DNA of 17,404 nucleotides. It comes from Flavobacterium sp. (GTDB taxonomy: Bacteria; Bacteroidota; Bacteroidia; Flavobacteriales; Flavobacteriaceae). The position numbers and the translations under genes are program-made. The number at the start of each line of letters is the position of its first letter. The first letter of the stretch is position 1. Under the pieces are notes generated by a model that was not told where the DNA came from, searched no databases, and saw only the letters and a program-made list of their open reading frames with translations. The stretch spans positions 1 through 17,404 of the forward strand of contig JAUXNR010000450.1 in the NCBI GenBank assembly GCA_030682755.1. The letters run 5' to 3'. Shown one piece after another: positions 6,615 to 15,205 of the stretch.

Positions 6615-6626
6615 TGGTGCAACGGT

Positions 6627-7652
6627 CTATTGATTATATTCCTTAACCGCTTCCACAAAAGCCTTCGCATGATCAACCGGAATATTTGGTAAAATTCCAT
6701 GACCAAGATTTACGATATAACTGTCTTTCCCAAATTCATCAATCATTTGATGCACCATTTTCTTGATGGTTGGAATTGGTGATAATAATCGTGACGGATC
6801 AAAATTTCCTTGCAAAGTGATTTTTCCACCGGATAAATAACGTGCATTTCTTGCTGAACACGTCCAATCTACTCCTAAAGCTGAAGCTTTTGATTTTGCC
6901 ATATCATTCAACGCAAACCAGCATCCTTTTCCGAAGACAATTACTTTGGTATGTGGAGCCAATGCTTCTACAATTTGATTGATGTATTGCCATGAAAATT
7001 CCTGATAATCAACAGGAGAAAGCATTCCGCCCCAAGAATCAAAAATTTGAATGGCGTTACAACCTGCTTTTACTTTTTCTTTTAAATATAAAATAGTAGT
7101 ATCTGTAATTTTCTGCAATAATGTATGAGCGGCAACCGGATTTGAAAAACAAAATCCTTTGGCAGTATCAAAACTTTTTGAACCTTTCCCTTCCACGGCA
7201 TAGCAAAAAATTGTCCATGGCGAACCGGCAAAACCAATTAATGGCACCTCATCATTCAACATTTCTTTGGTGAGTTTTATGGCGTCAAAAACATAACCCA
7301 GCGTTTCATGAACATCGGGAACAAATGTTTTATTTACATCATCCATCGAGCGAATTGGGTTGGGAATAATGGGGCCCAAATTATCTTTTAATTCCACATG
7401 AATGCCCATCGCTCTTGGAACTACCAAAATGTCTGAAAACAAAATGGCAGCATCAGGTTTTACAATTCTAATGGGTTGAACCGTAATTTCTGCAGCTAAT
7501 TCTGGTGTTTCGCAACGAGTAAAAAAATCATACTTGTCACGTAAAGCTCTAAATTCAGGCAAATATCTTCCGGCTTGACGCATCATCCAAACAGGTGGAC
7601 GTTCAACAGTTTCGTTGTTTAAAGCTCTAAGAAATAAATCGTTTTTTATCAT
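6627..7652 (-). CDS. hemE: Uroporphyrinogen decarboxylase
   Basis: HemE removes the four acetate carboxyl groups of uroporphyrinogen III to give coproporphyrinogen III in the cytoplasm, without a cofactor. The 341-residue protein carries the signature [16 protein letters not shown] (18-33), the catalytic aspartate D74 in LFSDIL, the second signature GFAGSPWT (140-147), Y151 in the pocket and IQIFDSWGG. Length is typical and the start is an ATG. It follows hemD by 36 nt on the same strand and is followed by the transposase unit, whose first hairpin begins 12 nt after the hemE stop. That hairpin could affect the 3' end or stability of the upstream mRNA. Assignment is secure. Confidence 0.97.
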   Translation of the reverse strand: MIKNDLFLRALNNETVERPPVWMMRQAGRYLPEFRALRDKYDFFTRCETPELAAEITVQPIRIVKPDAAILFSDILVVPRAMGIHVELKDNLGPIIPNPIRSMDDVNKTFVPDVHETLGYVFDAIKLTKEMLNDEVPLIGFAGSPWTIFCYAVEGKGSKSFDTAKGFCFSNPVAAHTLLQKITDTTILYLKEKVKAGCNAIQIFDSWGGMLSPVDYQEFSWQYINQIVEALAPHTKVIVFGKGCWFALNDMAKSKASALGVDWTCSARNARYLSGGKITLQGNFDPSRLLSPIPTIKKMVHQMIDEFGKDSYIVNLGHGILPNIPVDHAKAFVEAVKEYNQ

Positions 7653-7688
7653 TATTATATATTTTAAACTGACGGATTTATGTCAGAT

Positions 7689-8363
7689 TTAGGTTTTATT
7701 AAAATAGTTTATCGTTTGTATGATTACGTTTTCAACCGTTGGTTGGTTTGCAATCACAAATTTATTTGTTGTTTTTTCAATTTCATTTGCTGTTGTTGTT
7801 CCAATGCAAAAACAGACTTCGTTGGAAATGATGTTTTCTTTTACATAACTCTGAACAGCCGACGGACTAAAAAACAAAATGCCATCAACCGGACTATTTA
7901 TTTTGTGTGGCGTTAAAAGCGTTTGATATACTTCTACTTCTTCAAATATAACTTCGTTTATTTTAAAAGCCTCTGGAATAGTATCTCTTCTCAAATTTCC
8001 GGAAAAAAAAGTATATTTTTTATCGGAATGATTCTTCAATAAATAAGCAACTAAATCATCGGCATAATCAAATGAATTTTCAACGTTGAATCCATTTTCT
8101 TCCAAAAGTTGCTTTGTTTTTATTCCCACACAAAAACAAATTTTATCTTTTAAAAAGGTGTTATTTTCATTTTTTAAAACACTTAAAACTGCATTTTGGC
8201 TTGTAAAAATTAAATAGTCAAAAGTTGAATTTAATTGAAAAGGATGGAATTCAATCTGAATAAAATCAGCTTCAACTAAACTAAAATCAGCATTAAGTAA
8301 AAACTGTTTTTGGTTGGGTTGAAGTTTTTTTGTGGATACTATTCTGATTTTTTTATTCGTCAC
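7689..8363 (-). CDS. hemD: Uroporphyrinogen-III synthase
   Basis: HemD closes hydroxymethylbilane with inversion of ring D to make uroporphyrinogen III. The family is poorly conserved. Recognition rests on the two Rossmann-like lobes, the segments LIFTSQNAV (about residues 60-70) and ILFFSPSAVQSYV (about 162-174), the end NVIIQTINYF, and the position between hemC and hemE. The frame opens with a TTG at 8399, but the first 12 residues from there lie inside trkA. The GTG at 8363 gives the family-like start (M)TNKKIRIVSTKKL and an 11-nt overlap with trkA, so it was chosen, giving 224 residues. The GTG start and overlap suggest translational coupling to trkA. Function is well supported by context; the exact start is less certain. 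Confidence 0.88.
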   Translation of the reverse strand: MTNKKIRIVSTKKLQPNQKQFLLNADFSLVEADFIQIEFHPFQLNSTFDYLIFTSQNAVLSVLKNENNTFLKDKICFCVGIKTKQLLEENGFNVENSFDYADDLVAYLLKNHSDKKYTFFSGNLRRDTIPEAFKINEVIFEEVEVYQTLLTPHKINSPVDGILFFSPSAVQSYVKENIISNEVCFCIGTTTANEIEKTTNKFVIANQPTVENVIIQTINYFNKT

Positions 8364-9036
8364 AATAAATGGAAATGTTTTTATTTTCACCAAAAACAAC
8401 TAAAATATCATCTTCAAAAATCACGGTTTCTGAATTTGGTAGTCCAATGGTTTCTTTAACAATTGATTTCTTTCCTATCAAATTTGTTTTTTCTTTTTTT
8501 CTAATTATGGTTACAACATTCAAATGGTATTTGTCAATTGAATTTAATTCTCCGATGGTTTTGCCATAAAAAGAAGGTTTAGCTTTTACTTCAGAAATCG
8601 TATAATTATTATCTAATTGATAATTTTCAAGCGTTGTTTTAAAGTTGATTTGCTTTGTTAAACGATCTGCACTTTCTTGTTCCGGATGAATGATGCTGTA
8701 AATTCCCATTGCTTCTAAAACCGTGTCGTGTATTGGTGACAACGCTCTACTGATGATTTTTGCTTCTGACAATTTTTTTACAATTGCGGTTGTAATTATA
8801 GCCGCTCCTTCATTTTCGCCAATTGCCACAACTACTTTGTCTGCATCTTTCAACGGTAATGATTCATAGGCCAATTCATTAGTAGAATCCATACAAATGG
8901 CATGCGAAATCTTATCTTTAATAAGGTTCACTTTGTCCATTTGTTTGTCAACACCAATTACTTCATTTCCGGTTTCAGTCAAGCTTAAAGCCAACGACAT
9001 ACCGAAGTTTCCTAAACCAAATATGATAACTTTCAT
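8353..9036 (-). CDS. trkA: K+ uptake regulatory subunit (TrkA/KtrA, RCK domain)
   Basis: The 227-residue protein has one RCK_N Rossmann domain (about 1-120) with GLGNFG (7-12) and D30 at the end of the second strand, expected to bind the ribose of NAD(H) or ATP/ADP. A linker and an RCK_C (TrkA_C) domain follow (about 138-222). A single RCK module makes it KtrA-like rather than the double TrkA of enterobacteria. As a cytoplasmic ring it would gate the TrkH/KtrB pore encoded immediately upstream (11 nt). It overlaps hemD by 11 nt, so the K+ genes are tightly built into the heme operon. The start is an ATG. The name trkA follows common annotation; ktrA would be equally fair. Confidence 0.92.
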   Translation of the reverse strand: MKVIIFGLGNFGMSLALSLTETGNEVIGVDKQMDKVNLIKDKISHAICMDSTNELAYESLPLKDADKVVVAIGENEGAAIITTAIVKKLSEAKIISRALSPIHDTVLEAMGIYSIIHPEQESADRLTKQINFKTTLENYQLDNNYTISEVKAKPSFYGKTIGELNSIDKYHLNVVTIIRKKEKTNLIGKKSIVKETIGLPNSETVIFEDDILVVFGENKNISIYCDE

Positions 9037-9047
9037 TTGTTTCGATT

Positions 9048-10790
9048 TTAGTTAATCAAAATATTTTCTTTCGGATATTCATAAAATTGATGATTGATTT
9101 GGCGAAGCATTCCAATCATCAAGTTGAGCATTCCTATTCTTCCAATAAACATAGTTCCTATGATTATGTACTTGCTGGGTTCTGATAAATTTGGAGTTAA
9201 TCCTAGACTTAATCCAACGGTGCTGTATGCAGAAAAACATTCAAAAACCACTGTCAATAAATCAGTTCCTTTGGGTTCAAAAATAAGCAACCCAATTATG
9301 GCTAACCCAATTACAATTAATGAAATACATAAAATAGCAAAGGCTCTTGAGGTTGACTCACTTGAAATTCGTCTTCCAAAAAGTTGAATTCTGCTTTTGC
9401 CTCTTGCTATTGAAAAAATATTTAACGTTGCTAATGCAAAAGTACTTGTTTTTATTCCACCTCCCGTTGACGCAGGTGAGGCTCCAATCCACATTAAAAA
9501 TATGATAAACAATAAGGTTGGAACCGTAAAGGTTGAAAAATCCATGGTGTTGAATCCGGCTGTTCTTGGAGTTACAGTGTTAAAAGCTGTAGCAGTTATT
9601 TTGCCAAAAACCGTATCATGTAAAAGCAAGGAATTGTTCATTTCTGAAAGTGATAAGAAACAAAAACCACCAATCAAAAGTAATCCTGTAGTATAAATAA
9701 CGATTTTTGAATTCAATGTCATAATACTCACTTGTTTGTGAATTCTTGATCGATCAAAAAACTCCAACACATTAGTTTTAATTAATTGATAAAAATTAAA
9801 TATGATGTTGTATCCCAATCCACCAAAAACAATCATAATTATTAAAACCCATTGCATGTAATAATTAAACTGAAGGTGAAATTCACTCAAACCATTTGCC
9901 ATTGTAGAAAATCCGGCATTACAAAAGGCAGAAATGGAATGAAAAATAGAAAAGAAAACTTTGTCTTTAATTTCAGGATTTTCATAAATGGAAGTATAAA
10001 TAAACAAAGCTCCGATAAGTTCAACACTTAATGTAAAGATAACAACATTTAAGGCGGTTTTTAAAACATCCTTCAAGGTGTCTTGAGCAATAAAATCGCG
10101 AACATTCAAACCTTCTTTAAACGATGAACTTCCTCTGAAGAAAAAGGCAAAAAACGAGGTGAAAGTTAAGATTCCTAATCCGCCAATCTGAATAAGTGAA
10201 ATAATAATTGTTTGACCCACAAACGTAAAGTCTGTAGCCGTATCTAAAACAATTAATCCTGTTACGCAGACTGCACTGGTTGAAGTAAACAAAGCATCTG
10301 TAAACAAAATGCCTTCAGTTGTAGCGTTTGGTAACATTAATAAAAAAGAACCTAATAAAATAATGGCAAAAAAACTTCCCACAAAAACAATAGCCGGATT
10401 ATAATATACCTCATAGATATATCGAACTAAAATCATCAGGCGGATGATAAAATAAAAAATAAGCCCTGCTTCCAAAATGGGCCTTATTTTCTTTAAAATG
10501 TCAAAGATTGGAAGTTGGTAATTGAAAATGGCTACAACTATTGAAACAAGTAACAAAACACCTATTATAACAGAATTTACCAATGCAACTTTTTTTCTGC
10601 CACTGGTTTTATAATAGTTATATTTAAAAATGTTGAAAGAAAGTAAAGCTAAAGTGATGAATACAAGTCCGACAAGCTTTGGTACGGTATAACTTTCATG
10701 AACACTATAACCAAAATCGAAAACAATATAGGTGAGTACAATTAAGTCGAAAAAACGATAGATAAGTTTGAGTATCGAATCTTTTTTCAT
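9048..10790 (-). CDS. trkH: K+ transporter membrane subunit (TrkH/KtrB family)
   Basis: This 580-residue integral membrane protein has the four pore-loop repeats of the SKT superfamily. The filter segments are SAVCVTGL (172-179), SAFCNAGFS (287-295), TPRTAGFNT (407-415) and SAYSTVGLS (520-528). The intramembrane gating loop is GASPASTGGGIKTSTF (436-451), and GRIGML lies near the C terminus. About 130 residues precede the first core helix and hold three or four further membrane segments, making it longer than typical KtrB (about 450 residues). It should form the K+-conducting pore, with the next gene's RCK protein as gate. It begins 10 nt after hemC. A link between K+ uptake and tetrapyrrole synthesis is suggested only by the operon structure. 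Confidence 0.93.
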   Translation of the reverse strand: MKKDSILKLIYRFFDLIVLTYIVFDFGYSVHESYTVPKLVGLVFITLALLSFNIFKYNYYKTSGRKKVALVNSVIIGVLLLVSIVVAIFNYQLPIFDILKKIRPILEAGLIFYFIIRLMILVRYIYEVYYNPAIVFVGSFFAIILLGSFLLMLPNATTEGILFTDALFTSTSAVCVTGLIVLDTATDFTFVGQTIIISLIQIGGLGILTFTSFFAFFFRGSSSFKEGLNVRDFIAQDTLKDVLKTALNVVIFTLSVELIGALFIYTSIYENPEIKDKVFFSIFHSISAFCNAGFSTMANGLSEFHLQFNYYMQWVLIIMIVFGGLGYNIIFNFYQLIKTNVLEFFDRSRIHKQVSIMTLNSKIVIYTTGLLLIGGFCFLSLSEMNNSLLLHDTVFGKITATAFNTVTPRTAGFNTMDFSTFTVPTLLFIIFLMWIGASPASTGGGIKTSTFALATLNIFSIARGKSRIQLFGRRISSESTSRAFAILCISLIVIGLAIIGLLIFEPKGTDLLTVVFECFSAYSTVGLSLGLTPNLSEPSKYIIIGTMFIGRIGMLNLMIGMLRQINHQFYEYPKENILIN

Positions 10791-10800
10791 AATAGCTTTT

Positions 10801-11763
10801 TTAGTGCTTCTTTTCTAATGCTTTTTTTATAGAAAGCATTATTTCTGAACCACCGTTTTGTAAAATTTCAGTAGCACAAAGTTCGCCAAAATTTTGATAT
10901 AAAGTTGTATTTATCGTTTTTTCTATTTCCAGTTTAACTTTTCCGTCTAATGAAAAAAGAACGCCTTTTAATGTAATTAAATCGTCGTTTATTTCTGCTA
11001 AAGCTCCAATTGGTGCAGTACAACCACCTTCTAAGGTTTTAAGGAATTGTCTTTCTACAAAAGTACAAATTTCTGATTCTTTATGGTTTAAATGAGCTAC
11101 AGCTTCTTGCGAAAAAATATCATTTTCCATTGCAACCACAACCATTGCACCTTGAGCGGGAGCGGGAATCATCCAATCAAGATTAATGAATGTTTCTGGT
11201 TTCAAATTGATTCTTTCTAAACCGGCGGCAGCAAACACAGCTCCGTTCCAATTATTATCGTTCAATTTTTGCATTCGGGTGTTAACGTTTCCTCGCAAAT
11301 CTTCTACTTGATGAGTTGGATATTTATTCAACCATTGGGCTTTTCGTCGTAAACTTCCGGAAGCAATAGTGCCTGAATTTTCTAAAAAAGACAAATCGCC
11401 TTTGTGAACTAAAATGTCTAAAGTTGAAGCTCGTTCTAAAACTGCCGCTTGTACAATTCCTTTTGGTAAAGCTGTTGGCACATCTTTCATCGAATGAACC
11501 GCAATGTCCACTTCGCCTTTCAGCATAGCAATATCAAGTGTTTTCGTAAAAATTCCGGTAATTCCGAGTTCGTAAAGGGGTTTGTCTAGAATAATGTCGC
11601 CGGTTGATTTTACAGAAATAATTTCGGTTTGATAACCCAAATCATTTAATTTTTTTTCTACCGTATGAGCTTGCCAAAGTGCGAGTTCACTGTCGCGAGT
11701 TCCAATCCGGATAAGTCTCCTGTCCTCCGAAGAAGGAATAGATGACTCTGAATTATCGTTCAT
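10801..11763 (-). CDS. hemC: Hydroxymethylbilane synthase (porphobilinogen deaminase)
   Basis: HemC joins four porphobilinogen molecules into hydroxymethylbilane on a dipyrromethane cofactor. The 320-residue protein has the cofactor-attachment cysteine C248 in LEGGCTAPIGA, catalytic D94 in HSMKDVPT, and substrate-carboxylate arginines in GTRDS (21-25), SLRR (137-140) and RGN. The core begins at about residue 17 (LIRIGTRDSELALWQ). The first 16 residues are polar, Ser/Glu-rich and probably disordered. The ATG at 11763 overlaps the hemA stop by 11 nt and no other Met is near, so this start is favoured. It is the second gene of the operon and is followed after 10 nt by trkH. Assignment is secure. 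Confidence 0.97.
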   Translation of the reverse strand: MNDNSESSIPSSEDRRLIRIGTRDSELALWQAHTVEKKLNDLGYQTEIISVKSTGDIILDKPLYELGITGIFTKTLDIAMLKGEVDIAVHSMKDVPTALPKGIVQAAVLERASTLDILVHKGDLSFLENSGTIASGSLRRKAQWLNKYPTHQVEDLRGNVNTRMQKLNDNNWNGAVFAAAGLERINLKPETFINLDWMIPAPAQGAMVVVAMENDIFSQEAVAHLNHKESEICTFVERQFLKTLEGGCTAPIGALAEINDDLITLKGVLFSLDGKVKLEIEKTINTTLYQNFGELCATEILQNGGSEIMLSIKKALEKKH

Positions 11764-13048
11764 TATAGGTTACTTTTTGAAGTGCTTCTCCTTCGGAAAC
11801 AATGGGATTTATTTGAAAAATTTTCTCAATCCATTCGATACTTTCATCCACCATCGTATTATCATCTTTTAAATGATTAGCAAAATGGGTTGTGATTTTT
11901 TGAATGATTCGATTACTGATAATTTCAGCTTGATCCTGATCAAAATTGGCGATTTTTTTTCGTTGAAAATCCAACTCGCCATCTTTAATGGAATTTAATT
12001 TTTCCTTTAAAGCGTGAATTGTTGGTGCAAATTTTCTGGCTTTCATCCACGAAATAAATTCAGATTTTACTTCATCAATAATCGCTTCTGCAGCCGGAAT
12101 ATGTAGTTTTCTTTTTTCTAACGTATCGTCTGTCAATTGCGACAAATAATCCATATGAACCAATGAAACATTTTCCAATGCTTTCACATTTTCGTTTACA
12201 TTTTTCGGAATGGATAAATCTAAAATCAAAAGTGGTTTTTTCAGATTCAGAATGTCTTTGTCGATGGTAGGATTTTGTGCTCCCGTGGCGACAATTAGCA
12301 CATCGGCTTTTTGAATTTCAAGTGGTAATTCGGTATAATCTTTTACAATTAAATTGAATTTTCCGGCAATTCTTTCGGCTTTATCTTTTGTTCTGTTGAT
12401 GAGAACAATGTGATCGTTTTTGGTATGCTTTACTAGATTTTCACAGGTATTTCTACCTATTTTTCCTGTTCCGAAAAGGAGAATGTTTTTTTGAGAAATT
12501 CCTTCAACGTTATTGATAATATATTGAACCGAAGCAAAGGCAACCGAAGTGGCTCCTGAACTGATTTCTGTTTCGTTTTTGATGCGTTTGCTGGCTTGAA
12601 TCACCGCATTTATCAATCGTTCTAAAAATGAATTGGCTAATCCGAATGATTTACTTTCTACAAAACTATTTTTAATTTGAGAAATGATTTCAAAATCACC
12701 TAAAATCTGACTGTCTAAACCAGTTCCCACACGAAACATGTGCGAAATGGCTTCTTGATTTTTATAAACATAAGCCACACGTTGAAACTCTTCAACAGTG
12801 CCAATGCTGTTTTCACACATCAATTTAATCAATTGAAACGGATGTTGTGCAAACCCATATATTTCTGTTCGGTTACACGTAGATGTAACGATCATACTAT
12901 CTATTCCTTCCAATTTAGCTTGGAGCAAAATACTCGTTTTTGCTTTCGCGTCTAAACTGAACTTTCCTCGTGTCTCAGCATCTGCTTTTTTGTAACTCAA
13001 TCCAACCGCATAAAAGGTTTGATGTTTCGACAAGTTTAAATTTTCCAT
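11753..13048 (-). CDS. hemA: Glutamyl-tRNA reductase
   Basis: HemA reduces glutamyl-tRNA(Glu) to glutamate-1-semialdehyde with NADPH, the committed step of the C5 pathway. From the ATG at 13048 the protein has 431 residues. It shows the catalytic cysteine C58 in STCNRTEIYG, the substrate-domain block FRVGTGLDSQILGDFEI (105-121), the NADPH-binding loop G193-T-G-K-I-G198, and a C-terminal dimerisation helix region. The frame stays open to a TTG at 13150, but those 34 codons span the -7 box and a direct-repeat operator. MENLNLSKHQTFYAVGLSYKKAD is the natural family start, so the shorter form was chosen. It is the first gene of the heme operon and is divergent from the AraC regulator. HemL, needed next in the pathway, is not in this window. 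Confidence 0.96.
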   Translation of the reverse strand: MENLNLSKHQTFYAVGLSYKKADAETRGKFSLDAKAKTSILLQAKLEGIDSMIVTSTCNRTEIYGFAQHPFQLIKLMCENSIGTVEEFQRVAYVYKNQEAISHMFRVGTGLDSQILGDFEIISQIKNSFVESKSFGLANSFLERLINAVIQASKRIKNETEISSGATSVAFASVQYIINNVEGISQKNILLFGTGKIGRNTCENLVKHTKNDHIVLINRTKDKAERIAGKFNLIVKDYTELPLEIQKADVLIVATGAQNPTIDKDILNLKKPLLILDLSIPKNVNENVKALENVSLVHMDYLSQLTDDTLEKRKLHIPAAEAIIDEVKSEFISWMKARKFAPTIHALKEKLNSIKDGELDFQRKKIANFDQDQAEIISNRIIQKITTHFANHLKDDNTMVDESIEWIEKIFQINPIVSEGEALQKVTYNER

Positions 13049-13074
13049 AAATACACTTTTCCTAAAAAGTTGAA

Positions 13075-13082
13075 CAAAATTA
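13075..13082 (-). promoter_or_regulatory. hemA: -7 promoter box (TAATTTTG) of the hemA operon
   Basis: The minus strand reads TAATTTTG, an exact TAnnTTTG match, implying a start of transcription near 13070 and a leader of about 23 nt before the hemA ATG. There is no TTTG at the usual -33 distance; that position is occupied by the direct repeat, which suggests activator-dependent transcription. Confidence 0.5.
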
Positions 13083-13102
13083 TTATTATCTATTCTATAA
13101 AA

Positions 13103-13136
13103 GTATCGCTCAAAGTACTTTTTGTATCGCTTGAAG
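13103..13136. promoter_or_regulatory. Direct-repeat operator, probable AraC-type regulator binding site
   Basis: Two copies of GTATCGCTnnAAG (13103-13115 and 13124-13136; 11 of 13 bases identical) stand in direct orientation with a 21-bp period, exactly two helical turns. This is the geometry used by AraC-family proteins. The proximal copy covers the -33 region of the hemA promoter and the distal copy lies between the hemA and regulator promoters. The adjacent divergent gene encodes an AraC-family protein. Confidence 0.55.
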
Positions 13137-13176
13137 ATATACAAATCCAAAATATGGTTTTCATCGTAATTTCTTT

Positions 13177-13184
13177 TATATTTG
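13177..13184 (+). promoter_or_regulatory. -7 promoter box (TATATTTG) of the AraC-hemH operon
   Basis: TATATTTG matches TAnnTTTG exactly. Transcription would begin near 13189. That leaves a leader of about 90 nt to the ATG at 13278, or about 17 nt to the alternative ATG at 13206. The -33 position shows only a weak TGGTTT. Confidence 0.5.
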
Positions 13185-13277
13185 TAGTGTTCTCAACGCT
13201 TTTGAATGCATTTGTTTAGAATAATTCTAAATAAACAAAATTCAAGCCTTCCGAGTTATATACGAAAAAATGTCGCT

Positions 13278-14144
13278 ATGGGTTCTCAAGAAGAAATAAA
13301 AATTGAAGATGACTTTATTTTAATCCGTTTTCAAAACGACTCCGACGAGGTGGTTCGCTTTGAAAGACAGGTGTCTACGGGTTTAATTCAATTTCATTTT
13401 GGATTAAAAGGAAAAGCAAAATTTATCTTCAATCAAGGTAATTATGCCTTGGAAATGAAGGAAGAAAAATCTCTTTTGCTCTATAATCCACAAAAAGAAC
13501 TACCGGTTCATTTGGAAATTGCACCACAATCTTGGATAATTTCTGTATTAGTTTCGATTAAGAAATTTCACACTTTGTTTTCAAATGAAGCAGAATATAT
13601 TCCGTTTTTAAGTGATAATAATCGGGAGAAAAAATATTATGCAGAGGAAAATATTAGTCCGTCAATGGCCATTGTGCTCAATCAGATTTTTCATTACAAC
13701 CTCAATGCTTCTATAAAAAATCTCTATTACAAAGGAAAAGGTTATGAACTGTTAAGTTTGTACTTTAACCGCAACGAAGATCCAAACGCCGATCATTGTC
13801 CGTTTTTGATTGACGAAGAAAATGTGTTGAAAATAAAAAAAGCGAAAGAAATTGTTATTGCCAATATGGCTGAACCACCGGGTTTGCAAGAATTAGCCGA
13901 CCAAGTAGGATTAAATTTGAAAAAACTAAAAATGGGTTTTAAACAAATTTATGGAGATAGTGTCTACAGTTTTTTGTTTGATTATAAAATGGAATACGCC
14001 CGAAAATTATTAGACAGCGGAACATATAATGTAAATGAAGTAGGTGTGCAAATTGGTTACAGCACGGCTTCGCACTTTATTGCGGCTTTTAAGAAGAAAT
14101 TCGGCACGACGCCGAAGAAATATTTAATGTCATTGTCAAGTTAG
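13278..14144 (+). CDS. AraC-family transcriptional regulator
   Basis: From the ATG at 13278 the protein has 288 residues. The N-terminal half (about 1-165) is a beta-rich sensing domain without clear relatives. The C-terminal AraC-type double HTH spans about 185-284: first helix pair in LQELADQVGLNLKKLKMGFKQIYG, second in VNEVGVQIGYSTASHFIAAFKKKFG, ending TPKKYL. An in-frame ATG at 13206 would add 24 residues. The downstream ATG was preferred because it has an A-rich upstream stretch and gives a compact product, but either is possible. The gene is divergent from hemA and first in an operon with hemH, 23 nt downstream. A 21-bp-period direct repeat lies between it and hemA, so it probably controls heme synthesis in response to heme, a porphyrin or iron state. 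The ligand is not deducible. Confidence 0.85.
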   Translation: MGSQEEIKIEDDFILIRFQNDSDEVVRFERQVSTGLIQFHFGLKGKAKFIFNQGNYALEMKEEKSLLLYNPQKELPVHLEIAPQSWIISVLVSIKKFHTLFSNEAEYIPFLSDNNREKKYYAEENISPSMAIVLNQIFHYNLNASIKNLYYKGKGYELLSLYFNRNEDPNADHCPFLIDEENVLKIKKAKEIVIANMAEPPGLQELADQVGLNLKKLKMGFKQIYGDSVYSFLFDYKMEYARKLLDSGTYNVNEVGVQIGYSTASHFIAAFKKKFGTTPKKYLMSLSS

Positions 14145-14167
14145 AAAAAATAAATTGCTATATAAAA

Positions 14168-15205
14168 ATGAAAAAAGGAGTATTATTAGTCAACTTAGGT
14201 TCGCCAGAAAGTCCAACCCCAAAAGATGTCAAGCCGTATTTAGACGAATTTTTAATGGATAAATATGTGATTGACGTTCCGTTTTTATTGCGAGCGTTGT
14301 TGGTTCGCGGAATTATTTTACAAACCCGACCTAAAAAATCGGCAGCAGCTTATGCCAAAATTTGGTGGGATGAAGGTTCGCCTCTCATTGTTTTATCCAA
14401 ACGAATGCACAAAAAAGTGCAAGCCAACACAAGCATTCCCGTAAGTTTAGCGATGCGTTACGGCAAACCAAGCATTGAATCCGGATTACAAGAATTACAC
14501 GATCAAGGTGTGACCGAAGTGATGCTTTTTCCATTGTATCCGCAACATGCTATGGCATCTACAGTAACCATTTTAGTTTTGGCAGAGGAAATTCGTAAAA
14601 AGAAATTTCCAAATATGAATTTCACGATTCTTCCAGCTTTTTATAACCAAAAAGATTACATCCGAGATTTGTCAAATTCCATCAAAAAACATTTGGAAGG
14701 TTTTGAATACGATCATTTGTTGTTTTCCTACCATGGCATTCCTGAACGTCACATTCGCAAAACAGATGTAACCAAAAGTCATTGTAAAATTGATGGTTCG
14801 TGTTGCAACACACCATCGCCAGCACACGAATTTTGCTACCGTCATCAATGTTATGAAACCACCAAACAAGTCGTTGACTTTTTAGGAATTCCCGAAGGAA
14901 AATACAGTCAGACTTTTCAATCGCGTTTGGCCGGAGATAAATGGTTAACTCCTTATACCGATGTGGAAATAAACAAAATGCCTGAAAAAGGAATTAAAAA
15001 ATTAGCAGTTGTAACGCCTGCTTTCGTATCTGATTGTTTGGAAACTCTGGAAGAAATTGCCATGGAAGCCAACCATGAATTTAAAGAACATGGCGGCGAA
15101 GAATTTTTAGCAATCCCATGTTTGAACGACGACGACGACTGGTGCAAAACCTTAAGTAGATGGATTGACCAATGGGCTTTTGCCGAAACTGAAATGGCAA
15201 AATAA
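14168..15205 (+). CDS. hemH: Ferrochelatase
   Basis: HemH inserts Fe2+ into protoporphyrin IX. The 345-residue protein has the catalytic H189 in FSYHGIPERH, the TFQSRLAGDKWLTPYTD block (about 249-265), and CLETLEEIA with acidic residue E292 opposite the histidine. The insert after the catalytic histidine is cysteine-rich (C206, C212, C213, C223, C228), with the pattern CYRHQCYETT at its end. Some bacterial ferrochelatases bind a [2Fe-2S] cluster through internal cysteines, so cluster binding is possible here but unproven. The C terminus lacks a membrane anchor. It follows the AraC gene by 23 nt, and its TAA overlaps the ATG of the transporter gene as TAATG. Identity is secure. Confidence 0.97.
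   Translation: MKKGVLLVNLGSPESPTPKDVKPYLDEFLMDKYVIDVPFLLRALLVRGIILQTRPKKSAAAYAKIWWDEGSPLIVLSKRMHKKVQANTSIPVSLAMRYGKPSIESGLQELHDQGVTEVMLFPLYPQHAMASTVTILVLAEEIRKKKFPNMNFTILPAFYNQKDYIRDLSNSIKKHLEGFEYDHLLFSYHGIPERHIRKTDVTKSHCKIDGSCCNTPSPAHEFCYRHQCYETTKQVVDFLGIPEGKYSQTFQSRLAGDKWLTPYTDVEINKMPEKGIKKLAVVTPAFVSDCLETLEEIAMEANHEFKEHGGEEFLAIPCLNDDDDWCKTLSRWIDQWAFAETEMAK

Noticed and set aside
8364..8399. HemD extension from TTG 8399 within trkA
   Set aside because: The extra 12 residues lie in another gene and precede the family-like start at GTG 8363.
13049..13150. N-terminal extension of HemA from a TTG at 13150
   Set aside because: It covers the hemA -7 box and the direct-repeat operator and has no family similarity; the ATG at 13048 gives the normal HemA start.
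13206..13277. 24-residue N-terminal extension of the AraC regulator from ATG 13206
   Set aside because: It shows no recognisable domain and lies close to the promoter; the ATG at 13278 has a better A-rich upstream context. It remains possible.
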